Source: Marinibacterium sp050389775 (GTDB taxonomy: Bacteria; Pseudomonadota; Alphaproteobacteria; Rhodobacterales; Rhodobacteraceae). Taken from it: 64,000 bases of DNA. The stretch is from the NCBI RefSeq assembly GCF_050389775.1, contig NZ_CP177144.1, positions 558,001-622,000 of the forward strand, given 5' to 3'. The position numbers and the translations under genes are program-made. Shown here in pieces: positions 36,690-45,192 of the stretch. Under the pieces are notes generated by a model that searched no databases, was not told the DNA's origin, and saw only the letters and a program-made list of their open reading frames with translations. Each line of letters opens with the position of its first letter. Positions within the stretch are counted from its first letter, which is position 1.

Positions 36690-37547
36690 ATGAAAGACGA
36701 CCGCCATTCCAGCCTGCGCGACGCGCGCGAGGACATCCACACCGCGTCCGACGTTCCGCTGACCCCGCAATCGGCCTCGCCGGCCTATCGCCTGGCCTTT
36801 GCCGACAACGATTTCCTCTGCCGCGAAGAGCTGCGTCCGGTGCGACTTCAGCTGGAACTGCTCAAGCCCGAGCTGATGCTTGACGAAAAGGGCATCGATT
36901 CGACCATCGTGCTGTTCGGCGGCGCCCGCATCCCCGCGCCCGAAGCCCGCGAGACGGCGCGGACCCCGCGCCTGGCCGAGCTGTCGTCCTTCTACGACGA
37001 GGCCCGCCGGTTTGCCCGGATCATGACCGAGAAATCGCTGGCCGCCGGGGGCCATGACAACATCATCTGCACCGGCGGCGGGCCGGGCGTGATGGAGGCG
37101 GGCAACCGCGGCGCCGAGGACGCCGGGGGCATGAGCATCGGCCTGTCCATCGTGCTGCCCCACGAACAGGCGCCCAACGCCCATGTCACGCCCGAGCTCA
37201 GCTTCAACTTTCATTACTTCGCCATCCGCAAGATGCATTTCCTGATGCGCGCCCGGGCGATCTGCGTCTTTCCGGGCGGGTTCGGCACGATGGACGAGAT
37301 GTTCGAGGCGCTGACCCTGATCCAGACCGGGCGCATGGCCCAGGTGCCCTTCCTGCTGTTCGGCAAGGCGTTCTGGGAAGAGGTCGTCAACTGGCAGGCC
37401 CTGGCCGACAGCGGCACGATTTCCGACGAGGACCTCGAATTGTTCCGCTTTGTCGACACCGCCGACGAGGCCGTCGAGATCATCGAGACCTGGACGCCCC
37501 AGGCCATGCGCTCGCGCCTGCCCGGGCGCGGCGACCCATCGTCCTGA
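36690..37547 (+). CDS. LOG-family (TIGR00730-like) protein
   Basis: This 285-residue protein of the LOG/lysine-decarboxylase-like fold shows the two diagnostic motifs: GGGPGVMEAGNRGA and PGGFGTMDEMFE. Family members are nucleotide 5'-monophosphate phosphoribohydrolases (cytokinin-activating type) or nucleotide-processing enzymes; the exact substrate is not predictable. About 60 N-terminal residues precede the Rossmann core. ATG 36690 is favoured over 36621 by length and by a purine-rich upstream stretch. It is divergent from dapD across about 270 bases and lies ten bases from the following sulfotransferase-like gene. Confidence 0.85.
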   Translation: MKDDRHSSLRDAREDIHTASDVPLTPQSASPAYRLAFADNDFLCREELRPVRLQLELLKPELMLDEKGIDSTIVLFGGARIPAPEARETARTPRLAELSSFYDEARRFARIMTEKSLAAGGHDNIICTGGGPGVMEAGNRGAEDAGGMSIGLSIVLPHEQAPNAHVTPELSFNFHYFAIRKMHFLMRARAICVFPGGFGTMDEMFEALTLIQTGRMAQVPFLLFGKAFWEEVVNWQALADSGTISDEDLELFRFVDTADEAVEIIETWTPQAMRSRLPGRGDPSS

Positions 37548-37557
37548 GGCCCGGAAC

Positions 37558-38685
37558 ATGACCGACACCGAAAGCCGGGCGCCCCGCCGGCTGATCCTGC
37601 ATTGCGGGCCGTCCAAGACCGGGACCAGCGCGATCCAGGACCAGCTGCGCAACCTGTCGCAACCCGGATTGATCTATCCGCAGACCGGGCAATGGCCCGA
37701 CGGGGCGCATCACCTGCTGGCCTGGGCCCAGGCCGGGCGCAGCCGGCGCGGGCCGGTCGACATTCCGCCCTTTGCCGACCAGCTGCAGGCCCTGGCCCGC
37801 GAACTGGGCGCGTGGTCGGGCGATCTGCTGATCAGCAGCGAGGCCATCCTGGCCGGCCAGGCCGCGGGATTTGCCGATGCGCTGCGCGCCGGCCTGCCCG
37901 GCGGGTTCGACCGGGTCGAGCTGATCGTCACCCTGCGCCATCCGCTGGAACGGGCGGCCTCGGCCTATAACCAATCGGTCAAGGACCCGGTCGAAGGCGA
38001 GACGCGCGACCCCGACGATTACCTGGCAAAGGCCGGCGGGCATGTCCTGCTCAGCCCGCTGGTGCGGCAATGGTCGGCCCTGGGCCTGCCCGTGCATTTC
38101 CTCGGCTACCACCCGTCCGCCACGCTGGTGCAGCGGTTCTTCGACCTGATCGGCCACCCGGCGCCCGCGATGGAAACCCAGACGCGGAATGCGTCGATGA
38201 ACGGCTACGGGCTGCTGATCTACCTGCTGGCCAACCGGCTGAAACTCGACGGGCCGGAACGCGACAGGCTGCGCGAGGCCATCCGCGCCGACCGGGCGCG
38301 CCGGCCGTGGCAGGGCGAGAGCTTTCCGTTTTCCGCCGCTGCCGTGGCCGCCTATCGCGAAAGGGTGGAACAGGACCGCGCACAGCTGGTCCGCGACACC
38401 GGGCTGGACATGGATTGGGGCGGGCGCGACAAGGCGCGGTTCCGCATCACGGCCGATGATGCCCGGGCGATCCTGGATCACCTGGCCAGCGCCGCGCCGG
38501 ACAAGGTCGACCGCGATGCGCTGGCCCCGATGCTGGCGGATTTCATCGAAACGCCGGACCAGCCGGCCAATGCCGTGGCCCCGCGCCGCAAGGGGCCGGG
38601 CAAGGGCAATGGCATGGGGAATGGTCCCGAGCAACGCCCCGGCCAGGGCAAGCGCCCCGGGCGGGCCCGGGCAACGCAGGGCTGA
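37558..38685 (+). CDS. Sulfotransferase-like protein
   Basis: This 375-residue protein has an N-terminal P-loop-like phosphosulfate-binding motif (LILHCGPSKTGTSAIQ near residue 12) and a second conserved helix (IVTLRHPLERAASAYNQS near residue 125). Both are typical of PAPS-dependent sulfotransferase folds. The acceptor is unknown. The last 45 residues are a low-complexity tail rich in Gly, Pro, Lys and Arg (GKGNGMGNG...PGQGKRPGRA) that is probably disordered. It starts ten bases after the LOG gene and is convergent with rlmN. It is not a close copy of the Stf0-like gene at 17027. Confidence 0.78.
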   Translation: MTDTESRAPRRLILHCGPSKTGTSAIQDQLRNLSQPGLIYPQTGQWPDGAHHLLAWAQAGRSRRGPVDIPPFADQLQALARELGAWSGDLLISSEAILAGQAAGFADALRAGLPGGFDRVELIVTLRHPLERAASAYNQSVKDPVEGETRDPDDYLAKAGGHVLLSPLVRQWSALGLPVHFLGYHPSATLVQRFFDLIGHPAPAMETQTRNASMNGYGLLIYLLANRLKLDGPERDRLREAIRADRARRPWQGESFPFSAAAVAAYRERVEQDRAQLVRDTGLDMDWGGRDKARFRITADDARAILDHLASAAPDKVDRDALAPMLADFIETPDQPANAVAPRRKGPGKGNGMGNGPEQRPGQGKRPGRARATQG

Positions 38686-38698
38686 TCGGGGCGGGCGT

Positions 38699-39883
38699 TC
38701 AGCCCAGCCCGGCTTCGGCCTCGATCTGGCGGCGCGACTTGCGGGCCCGTTCGGTGGCCGATTTCAGCTGGCCACAGGCCGCCATGATATCCTCGCCCCT
38801 CGGCGTGCGGATCGGCGAGGCATAACCGGCCTTGTAGATGATGTCGGCAAAGGCCCGGATGCGGTTGTTCGACGACCGCTTGTAGGGCGCGCCCGGCCAT
38901 TCGTTGAACGGAATCAGGTTGATCTTGGCCGGGATCTTGTGGTCCTTGATCAGCTGGATCAGCCGGCGGGCGTCGTCATCGGTGTCGTTGATGCCCTGCA
39001 GCATCACGTATTCGAAGGTGATCCGCTCGGAATTGGACGCCTTGGGATAGGTCGCCAGCGCGCGGCACAGCTCGTCGATGTTCCAGCGCTTGTTGATCGG
39101 CACCAGCACGTTGCGCGTTTCGTCCGTCGTGGCATGGAAGGAAATCGCCAGTTGGCAGCCGATCTCGTCGGCCGTCCGCGCGATTTCGGGCACCACGCCC
39201 GAAGTCGACAGCGTGATCCGCCGGCGCGACAGCGAAATGCCTTCGGGGTCCATGGCGATCTTCATCGCGTCGCGCACGTTGTCGAAATTGTAGAGCGGTT
39301 CACCCATGCCCATCAGCACGATGTTCGACAGCAGCCGGGTTTCGTCCTTGGGCGCGCCGCGTTCGGGCCATTCGCCCAGGTCGTCGCGGGCCATCATGAT
39401 CTGGCCGACGATTTCCGAGGCCGTCAGGTTGCGCACCAGCTTCTGCGTGCCGGTGTGGCAGAAGGAACAGGTCAGCGTGCAGCCGACCTGCGACGAGATG
39501 CACAGCGTGCCCCGGTCTTCCTCGGGGATATAGACCACCTCGACCTCGTGCCCGCCGGCGATGCGCACCAGGTATTTGCGCGTGCCGTCGGTCGACACCT
39601 GTTTCGACACGACTTCGGGGATCTCGATGGTGAAATTCTCGGCCAGCATGGCGCGGTAGGGCTTGGCCAGGTTGGTCATCTCGGCAAAGTCGCGCACGCC
39701 CCATTGGTAGATCCATTGCCAGATCTGGCCGGTGCGCATCTTGGCCTGTTTCTCGGGCGTGCCCGCCGCGATCAGCGCGTCGCGCATCTGGGCCCGGGTC
39801 AGGCCGACAAGGTTCGCAGGTCCCTCCGGCGTTTTCCGGGGGATGGTCATGACGTCCTGCGTGATCGGCGCTGTGGCTTCCAT
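38699..39883 (-). CDS. rlmN: 23S rRNA A2503 / tRNA A37 methyltransferase RlmN
   Basis: This 394-residue radical SAM enzyme installs 2-methyladenosine in 23S rRNA and some tRNAs. The radical SAM cluster motif is C135-x3-C139-x2-C142 (GCTLTCSFCHTG), and GMGEPLYNF is the SAM-binding motif. The conserved catalytic cysteine near the C-terminus lies in DIMAACGQL. Length is normal. It is preceded by a gap of about 500 bases that holds repeats but no gene I can support. Confidence 0.96.
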   Translation of the reverse strand: MEATAPITQDVMTIPRKTPEGPANLVGLTRAQMRDALIAAGTPEKQAKMRTGQIWQWIYQWGVRDFAEMTNLAKPYRAMLAENFTIEIPEVVSKQVSTDGTRKYLVRIAGGHEVEVVYIPEEDRGTLCISSQVGCTLTCSFCHTGTQKLVRNLTASEIVGQIMMARDDLGEWPERGAPKDETRLLSNIVLMGMGEPLYNFDNVRDAMKIAMDPEGISLSRRRITLSTSGVVPEIARTADEIGCQLAISFHATTDETRNVLVPINKRWNIDELCRALATYPKASNSERITFEYVMLQGINDTDDDARRLIQLIKDHKIPAKINLIPFNEWPGAPYKRSSNNRIRAFADIIYKAGYASPIRTPRGEDIMAACGQLKSATERARKSRRQIEAEAGLG

Positions 39884-40122
39884 GGCGGGCTACCTGGGGG
39901 TCTGGGGACTCTGGGAGGGATGCGGCTTCATATAGGAAAGTTCTGCCCGATCCAAAGGGAAATCATGGTGAATTCCGCCGCGTACCGGCGGTTTTGCCAC
40001 ATCCCGGTGTGTTCCTGACGGCTTTCCGGTGGTGTTCCGGCGTCTTGCCGCGGTGTTTCGGGAGTCTTGGCAACCCGTTTCGCCGTTTCGTTCCGCGCGC
40101 CCCTGGCCGCCCGGCGCACGGC

Positions 40123-40194
40123 GTAGGGTGGGTTTCAACCCACCGCCTGCCGCGACGGGCCAGGCCGGGGCGGTGGGTCAATGACCCACCCTAC
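40123..40194. repeat. Branched GTAGGGTGGGT palindrome
   Basis: GTAGGGTGGGT at 40123 and ACCCACCCTAC ending at 40194 form the outer arms. Inside each arm is a local hairpin: GGTGGGTT-TC-AACCCACC at 40127-40144 and GGTGGGTCA-A-TGACCCACC at 40172-40190. It is the largest member of a family that also occurs at 4531-4550 and 30165-30192. Confidence 0.75.
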
Positions 40195-40342
40195 GATGTC
40201 GCGCCGGGCGGGTTGGTGGCGTGCAAGAGGGCCGCTCGCCGGGCGGTGGGGTGTGATGCGACCTCGCGCCGGTTGGGCCGAAAGCCGGTGATTCTACCCT
40301 CTGCCGGCCCCCTCCATTGCGCGTGGCTCGCTGGTGGAGGTG

Positions 40343-40378
40343 TGTCTCAAAAATAAGACATTGTCTCACATCAAGGAC
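40343..40378 (+). repeat. Tandem TGTCTCA-N7-GAC repeat, site 2
   Basis: TGTCTCA at 40343-40349 and 40362-40368 are 19 bases apart, each followed by seven bases and GAC. The same arrangement is found at 27702-27734. It ends just before the stop of the isomerase-like gene at 40385. Confidence 0.5.
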
Positions 40379-40384
40379 ACAACG

Positions 40385-40981
40385 TCACATCCGCGCCGCC
40401 CAGTCCATCGCCTGGTCCAGCCGGTCGTCGCCCCAGAACAGCTCGTCGCCCACGGTAAAGCTGGGCGCTCCGAACAGCCCCAGCCCGGCGACCTCTTCGC
40501 CCTGGCCGATGAGCTTCTGCTTGATCGCCGGGTCCTGCGCCCGGTCGACCAGCGCCGGGTCCAGCCCCGCCCGCTCCAGTGCCAGCCGCAGCGTCGCCGG
40601 ATCGGATATGTCGCGCCCGTCGGAAAAGGCCGCGGCGAACACCGCCTTGCAAAAGGCCGGCCCCCGGTCGTCTTCCAGCGCGGCCAGGGCCACCCGCGCG
40701 GCCATCAACGAATTCTGCGGGAAGGGATCGGGCCGGACCAGCCGCAACCCGGCCTCGGCACAGCGCCGCTCCATGTCGCGCCACATGTAGGCGCCCTTGA
40801 GCGGGTAGAGGTTGAACGGCGAACTCTCCCAGCCCTGGGCCTTGAAGATCGGACCCAGCAGCATCGGCCGCCAGGTCACCGCGACATCGTGGGCCAGGGC
40901 CGCGGCCTCGATCCGGTGGGCCGAGAGATAGGAATAGGTCGAGGCGAAATCGAACCAGAAGGTCAGGCGCTTGTCGGTCAT
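40385..40981 (-). CDS. 2-hydroxychromene-2-carboxylate isomerase-like (DsbA-fold) protein
   Basis: This 198-residue protein of the DsbA-like/kappa-GST fold has FWFDFASTYSYLSAHRIE at its start, PMLLGPIFKAQG and KGAYMWRDMERR. It ends with GLFGAPSFTVGDELFWGDDRLDQ. This is the pattern of glutathione-dependent HCCA isomerases. The redox CXXC motif is absent, as expected for the isomerase branch, and serine (STYSY) occupies the active site. Actual substrates in this lineage are mostly unknown. ATG 40981 is chosen over 41044. It stands alone between a repeat-bearing gap and the IalB-family gene. Confidence 0.85.
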   Translation of the reverse strand: MTDKRLTFWFDFASTYSYLSAHRIEAAALAHDVAVTWRPMLLGPIFKAQGWESSPFNLYPLKGAYMWRDMERRCAEAGLRLVRPDPFPQNSLMAARVALAALEDDRGPAFCKAVFAAAFSDGRDISDPATLRLALERAGLDPALVDRAQDPAIKQKLIGQGEEVAGLGLFGAPSFTVGDELFWGDDRLDQAMDWAARM

Positions 40982-41083
40982 GGGGCACTCGCGATCGTGG
41001 CAAACGGAACGGCGCCCGGCCTTGCAGGGCCGGACGCCGTTCATGTTACCAACCGGTCGGTCCGACCGATAGCGCCGGGCGGC

Positions 41084-41614
41084 TCAGCCGCCGCAGCGTT
41101 TCTGTGCGTCTTCGACCGCTGCCGTGAAGCCCAGCAGCGAGAAGGTGTCCTGGGTGCGCGTGCCCCGCGACGACCGGGCCGACAACACCGCCGACACCCC
41201 GCGTTTCATCGCCGTGATGATCTGGGCGTCTTCCGATTCGCTCGCCGGCCAGGCCCATTCGCCTTCGGTGAACAATTCGAACTGGTCGTCCCCGATCGTC
41301 AGGTTGACCGTCGAGCCCTCGGCAAAGGGATAGCCCCCCGTAAAGGTCACCTGGCCCTTCACCTCGCTGCCCGGACGGTAGAAGACAAAGAGCAGGATGT
41401 CGCTGCGCCGCACGGCGACCACGCGCCCATCCCGGGTGTTGACCGTTTCCTTGGGCGCCGAGACACCCCAGCACTCGTTCGGATCTTCCTCGACGAAGAC
41501 GGACCAATCCGTCTTGGCGGCGACCCGGTTGGTGCTGATGTCCTGCGCCGCGCCGGCCGTGGCCAGGACCGCAAGGGCAAGCCCGGCTGCCGCGGGCAAG
41601 GCAGAGAATTTCAT
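41084..41614 (-). CDS. IalB-family (invasion-associated locus B) secreted protein
   Basis: This 176-residue protein has a Sec signal peptide (LPAAAGLALAVLATAGAAQ) followed by an IalB domain. TDWSVFVEEDPNECWG pairs with a second conserved cysteine near the C-terminus (EDAQKRCGG), suggesting a disulfide. The family is common in alphaproteobacteria as periplasmic or envelope proteins; the Bartonella name refers to invasion but the general function is unknown. ATG 41614 is preferred to the upstream TTG, with GGAGG at 41623-41627. A CtrA-like box lies about 25 bases upstream of the start. Confidence 0.85.
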   Translation of the reverse strand: MKFSALPAAAGLALAVLATAGAAQDISTNRVAAKTDWSVFVEEDPNECWGVSAPKETVNTRDGRVVAVRRSDILLFVFYRPGSEVKGQVTFTGGYPFAEGSTVNLTIGDDQFELFTEGEWAWPASESEDAQIITAMKRGVSAVLSARSSRGTRTQDTFSLLGFTAAVEDAQKRCGG

Positions 41615-41636
41615 CAAACCAGCCTCCAGCTGTGTT

Positions 41637-41651
41637 TTAACCTCAATTTAG
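41637..41651. promoter_or_regulatory. CtrA-like TTAA-N7-TTAG box
   Basis: TTAA (41637-41640), seven bases, then TTAG (41648-41651) resembles the CtrA consensus TTAA-N7-TTAA with one mismatch. It lies in the gap between the divergent IalB-family and asparaginase genes, close to the former. The motif is short and could occur by chance. Confidence 0.3.
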
Positions 41652-41788
41652 ACAGAGCGCGCACGGCGGCATTGGCTGCCGTCTGACTGGTGCGGCCCGC
41701 TGCTTTTCGACATACACATGTTATGGCAAATGTGCGCCTGCGCGAAAGGGCGATCGGCCGAATTTTGCCGGACTTGTGAGGACGAAAC

Positions 41789-42784
41789 ATGACCCAACCC
41801 CATTCCGTGGCAGAGATTTGGCGTGGCAACCTGCTGGAAAGCCGCCATGACGCCCATGTTGTCGTGGCCGACCTGTCCGGGATTCGCGCGGCCTGGGGCG
41901 ACCCGGAGGCGATGATCCTGCCGCGTTCGTCCTGCAAGATGATCCAGGCCCTGCCGCTGATGACCTCGGGCGCGGCTGATGCCGCCGGGCTGACCCCGCG
42001 CCACCTGGCCCTGTCCTGTGCCAGCCACAGCGGCGCCGACATCCATATCGACCTGGTCGCCGACTGGCTGGCCGAGCTGGGCTTGGCCGAAGACGATTTC
42101 CGCTGTGGCGCCCACATGCCCCGGGACAAGGCCGTGCACGACCGGCTGATCTGCGCGCACCAGGCGCCCGGCCAGATCCACAACAATTGCTCGGGCAAGC
42201 ACAGCGGGTTCCTGACGCTGAACCGCCACCTGAAGGCCGGGCCGGATTATGTCGAGATCGACCACCCGGTTCAGCAGGCCGTGCGCGAGGTGTTTTGCGA
42301 GCTGACCGGCGCCGATGGCGAGACCTGGGGAATCGACGGCTGTTCCGCCCCGAACTTTGCCTGCACGATCAGCGGTCTGGCCCGGGCGATGGCCTGGTTT
42401 GCCACGGCCGGCCAGCGCAGCGACACGATGAGCGGCGCGGCCGGGCGGCTGACCCGGGCGATGATGGCCCATCCCGAGCTGGTCGCCGGCGAAGACCGGG
42501 CCTGCACCGACCTGATGCGCGCGATGGACGGCCGGGCGGCGATCAAGACCGGGGCCGAGGGCGTCTTCGTGGCAATCCTGCCCGACAAGGGGCTGGGCGT
42601 GGCGGTCAAGGCCGTCGACGGGGCGACGCGGGCGGCGGAATGTGCCATCGCCGCGGTGCTGGTGCACCTGGGCGTTCTGCCCGCCGGCCACCCGGCAACG
42701 CGCAAGTACATGACGCCGGTGCTGACCAATTGCCGGGGGCTCGACGTCGGCCACATGCGCCCGGCGCCGGGCTTTCCGGCCTGA
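41789..42784 (+). CDS. Rhizobial-type (class 3) L-asparaginase
   Basis: This 331-residue protein of the Asparaginase_II family is unrelated in fold to the E. coli enzymes. It hydrolyses asparagine to aspartate and ammonia. The catalytic Ser-x-x-Lys element is visible in PRSSCKMIQ near residue 48, a second essential segment is NNCSGKHSGF near residue 134, and CSAPNFA follows. No signal peptide is present, so it is cytoplasmic. It is divergent from the IalB-family gene and convergent with the aminotransferase gene. Confidence 0.88.
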   Translation: MTQPHSVAEIWRGNLLESRHDAHVVVADLSGIRAAWGDPEAMILPRSSCKMIQALPLMTSGAADAAGLTPRHLALSCASHSGADIHIDLVADWLAELGLAEDDFRCGAHMPRDKAVHDRLICAHQAPGQIHNNCSGKHSGFLTLNRHLKAGPDYVEIDHPVQQAVREVFCELTGADGETWGIDGCSAPNFACTISGLARAMAWFATAGQRSDTMSGAAGRLTRAMMAHPELVAGEDRACTDLMRAMDGRAAIKTGAEGVFVAILPDKGLGVAVKAVDGATRAAECAIAAVLVHLGVLPAGHPATRKYMTPVLTNCRGLDVGHMRPAPGFPA

Positions 42785-42849
42785 TCCGCGCGCCACGGAC
42801 CACCCCGCCCCGATAGGGGGCGCCGCGCGGTGACCCGCGCGGCACATTG

Positions 42850-44247
42850 TCAGGACGGCTTGGCCATCAGGCCCTTTTCTTCAAGCTGGACAAGGGTTTC
42901 GTCCAGCGCGATGCGGGCGCGTTCGATCAGCGTGTCGATCTCGGACTCGGAAATCACCAGCGGCGGCGAGATGATCATCCGGTCGCCGACATGGCGCATG
43001 ACCAGGTTGTTGGCAAAGCAGCGCTCGCGGCAGAGGAACCCGGCCGTGCCGGCATCGGCGGCAAAGGGCGCCCGGCTGGCCTTGTCGGGGGTCATCGCGA
43101 TCGAGGCCATCATGCCGACGATCCGGGCCTCGCCGACCAGCGGGTGATCGGTCAGGGCTTCCCACTTGGCCTTCAGGTAGGGGCCGGTGCGGTCGCGCAC
43201 GGTGTCGACGATGTGTTCTTCTTCCAGGATGCGCAGGTTTTCCAGGGCCACGGCCGAGGCCACCGGGTGGCCGGAATAGGTGTAACCGTGGTTGAACTCG
43301 GTCCCGGCGATGACGCTGGCCACCTCGTCCGACACGACCGAGCCACCGATCGGCTGATAGCCCGACGACAGACCCTTGGCGATGGTCATGATGTCGGGGC
43401 GGATGTCCATGGTCTGGCTGCCGAACCACTGGCCCGTCCGGCCAAAGCCGCAGATGACCTCGTCGGCGATCAGCAGGATTTCATACTTGTCGCAGATCCG
43501 CTGGATTTCCGGCCAATAGGTGGCCGGCGGCACGATGACCCCGCCGGCACCCTGCACCGGCTCGGCGATGAAGGCCGCAACCTTGTCTTCGCCGATCTTC
43601 AGGATGGCCTGTTCCAGCTCCTGCGCGCGCATCAGCCCGAAATCCTCGGGCGACATGTCACCGCCTTCGGCCCACCAGTTGGGCTGGCCGACATGTTCGA
43701 TGCCCGGGATGGGCATGCCGCCCTGGGCGTGCATGCCGACCATGCCGCCCAGCGAGCCGGAGCCCATGGACGAGCCGTGATAGGCGTTCCAGCGCGACAG
43801 GATGACGGTCTTGTCGGCCTTGCCCTTCTCGGCCCAGTAGGTGCGGACCATGCGGATGTTGGTGTCGTTGGCTTCGGAGCCCGAACCGGCGAAGAACACG
43901 TTGTTCAGATCACCCGGAGCCAGTTCGGCGATCTTCTGGGCCAGGGCGATGGCCGGCACGTGGGTCGTCTGGAAGAAGGTGTTGTAATAGGGCAGCTCGC
44001 GCATCTGGCGGGCGGCGACCTCGGCCAGCTCTTCGCGGCCATAGCCGATGTTGACGCACCACAGCCCGGCCATGCCGTCGAGGATGCGGTTGCCTTCGCT
44101 GTCGGTCAGCCAGACACCGTCGGCCCGGGTGATCACCCGCGCGCCCTTGGCCGCCAGGCCCGAGCCCTGGGTGAAGGGATGCATGTGATGCGCGGCGTCG
44201 AGCGCCTGAAGCTCGGACGTGGGCATGTGATTGGTGATGGCGGGCAT
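42850..44247 (-). CDS. Class III aminotransferase, probably putrescine/polyamine-pyruvate transaminase
   Basis: This 465-residue PLP enzyme of the class III omega-aminotransferase family has FFAGSGSEANDTNIRMVR, LIADEVICGFGRTG and the PLP lysine Lys291 in MTIAKGLSSGYQPIGG. Sequence style and length match SpuC-type putrescine-pyruvate aminotransferases. Its neighbours, a GntR regulator, a putrescine-type importer and an FAD amine oxidase, support that substrate. Beta-alanine-pyruvate transaminase is the alternative. ATG 44247 has CGGAG about eight bases upstream. It is transcribed away from a TGATCA-centred palindrome at 44292-44307. Confidence 0.85.
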   Translation of the reverse strand: MPAITNHMPTSELQALDAAHHMHPFTQGSGLAAKGARVITRADGVWLTDSEGNRILDGMAGLWCVNIGYGREELAEVAARQMRELPYYNTFFQTTHVPAIALAQKIAELAPGDLNNVFFAGSGSEANDTNIRMVRTYWAEKGKADKTVILSRWNAYHGSSMGSGSLGGMVGMHAQGGMPIPGIEHVGQPNWWAEGGDMSPEDFGLMRAQELEQAILKIGEDKVAAFIAEPVQGAGGVIVPPATYWPEIQRICDKYEILLIADEVICGFGRTGQWFGSQTMDIRPDIMTIAKGLSSGYQPIGGSVVSDEVASVIAGTEFNHGYTYSGHPVASAVALENLRILEEEHIVDTVRDRTGPYLKAKWEALTDHPLVGEARIVGMMASIAMTPDKASRAPFAADAGTAGFLCRERCFANNLVMRHVGDRMIISPPLVISESEIDTLIERARIALDETLVQLEEKGLMAKPS

Positions 44248-44291
44248 GGGCAGACTCCGGGCTTCAACAGCGTTTCGGGGGGTTGGATGCA

Positions 44292-44307
44292 GAATATGAT
44301 CAAATTC
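44292..44307. promoter_or_regulatory. Palindrome GAATATGATCAAATTC, candidate GntR operator
   Basis: A 16-base sequence that is palindromic except at two symmetric positions lies between the GntR gene and the aminotransferase gene, about 45 bases before the aminotransferase start. A related TTGATCAA core is found upstream of potF at 45137-45144. Confidence 0.5.
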
Positions 44308-44345
44308 CGCGGAGTCAATCGGGATACGCCCGAATCGGCCCTGTC

Positions 44346-45047
44346 TCAGGCCTCTTCGGCGCCTTCGTCGATGACCTCGAGCACCTGTGTCATGCCGTCG
44401 GTCACGTCGCGCATCATCGCCCCGGCGGCGGCCTCGGCATCGCCCTGGTCCAGGGCGGCCAGGATCTCGCGGTGACGGTCGGGCAGGTTCTGGGTGCCGA
44501 AGCGGCCGCAGACCACGCGCAGGGACGGCCCGAATTGCAGCCACAGCCGGTCGACCGTCTGGGCCATGATCGGCGCATCAGCGGCGGCATAGAGCGTTTC
44601 GTGAAAGCGGTGGTTGTGGCGCAGGTAACCGGCGATGTCGCCGGCCGCGATGGCCCCGTCGAGCGCCGCGTCGGTGTCGCGCAGCGCGTCCAGCAGATCG
44701 GCGGAAAGCGCCTTGCAGGCCCGGCGCGTGAGCTCCGGCTCGATGGCGCAGCGCAGGAACAGGATCTGCTGCACGTCGGACCGGCCCAGCACCGGCACCG
44801 ACACCCGGCGGTTGCCCTGAAAGACCAACCCGCCTTCGGATGTCATCCGCCGGATCGCCTCGCGCACGGGGGTCATGCCGGCGCCCAGCTCGGCGGCCAG
44901 GCCCTGGATCGTGACCGGCTGGCCCGGGCGCAGGTCGCCGAACAGCACCCGGTCGCGCAGGGCACGATAGACCCGTTCATGTTCGGGCGGGTCCGCCGGT
45001 GTCGGGCCGTTTGCCGGGCCCGTCGCTGCCTTTTCGTTCATCACCAT
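44346..45047 (-). CDS. GntR-family (FadR/FCD) transcriptional regulator
   Basis: This 233-residue regulator has an N-terminal winged-helix DNA-binding domain (VYRALRDRVLFGDLRPGQPVTIQGLAAELGAGMTPVREAIRRM) and a C-terminal helical FCD ligand-binding domain with metal-type histidines (LRHNHRFHETLY). It lies between the aminotransferase gene, on the same strand, and the divergent potF operon. It probably controls putrescine uptake and breakdown in response to a polyamine or a catabolite; the inducer is unknown. The start may be ATG 45047 or 45041. TGATCA-centred palindromes lie on both sides of the gene. Confidence 0.88.
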   Translation of the reverse strand: MVMNEKAATGPANGPTPADPPEHERVYRALRDRVLFGDLRPGQPVTIQGLAAELGAGMTPVREAIRRMTSEGGLVFQGNRRVSVPVLGRSDVQQILFLRCAIEPELTRRACKALSADLLDALRDTDAALDGAIAAGDIAGYLRHNHRFHETLYAAADAPIMAQTVDRLWLQFGPSLRVVCGRFGTQNLPDRHREILAALDQGDAEAAAGAMMRDVTDGMTQVLEVIDEGAEEA

Positions 45048-45136
45048 GCCGTGGCCTTGCCCAGTTCCCCATCAACGCCGCTTGCGCAGGCGTCTGCGCC
45101 ATGGAAACATACCGAAGCTGCGTGACAAAGCGCAAC

Positions 45137-45144
45137 TTGATCAA
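45137..45144. promoter_or_regulatory. TTGATCAA core upstream of potF, candidate GntR operator
   Basis: A perfect eight-base palindrome lies 49 bases before the potF start, in the divergent GntR-potF region. It shares the TGATCA core and A/T flanks with the palindrome at 44292-44307. Confidence 0.4.
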
Positions 45145-45192
45145 AAACCGACAGGCCGGGCCAGAACCCGGATCCGTCTTGGGGAGACGCCT

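Larger units (their letters stand above)
39884..40384. other. Gene-free 500-base interval with repeats
   Basis: No credible coding sequence is seen between rlmN and the isomerase-like gene. The interval holds the rlmN upstream region, a branched GTAGGGTGGGT palindrome (40123-40194) and a TGTCTCA tandem repeat (40343-40378). Open frames across it have unnatural composition (Arg, Pro and Trp rich) and no recognisable domain. Confidence 0.6.

Noticed and set aside
39994..40356. Open frame of 120 residues in the rlmN upstream gap
   Set aside because: It crosses the branched palindrome and is rich in Arg, Pro, Gly and Trp with no ribosome site or family likeness.
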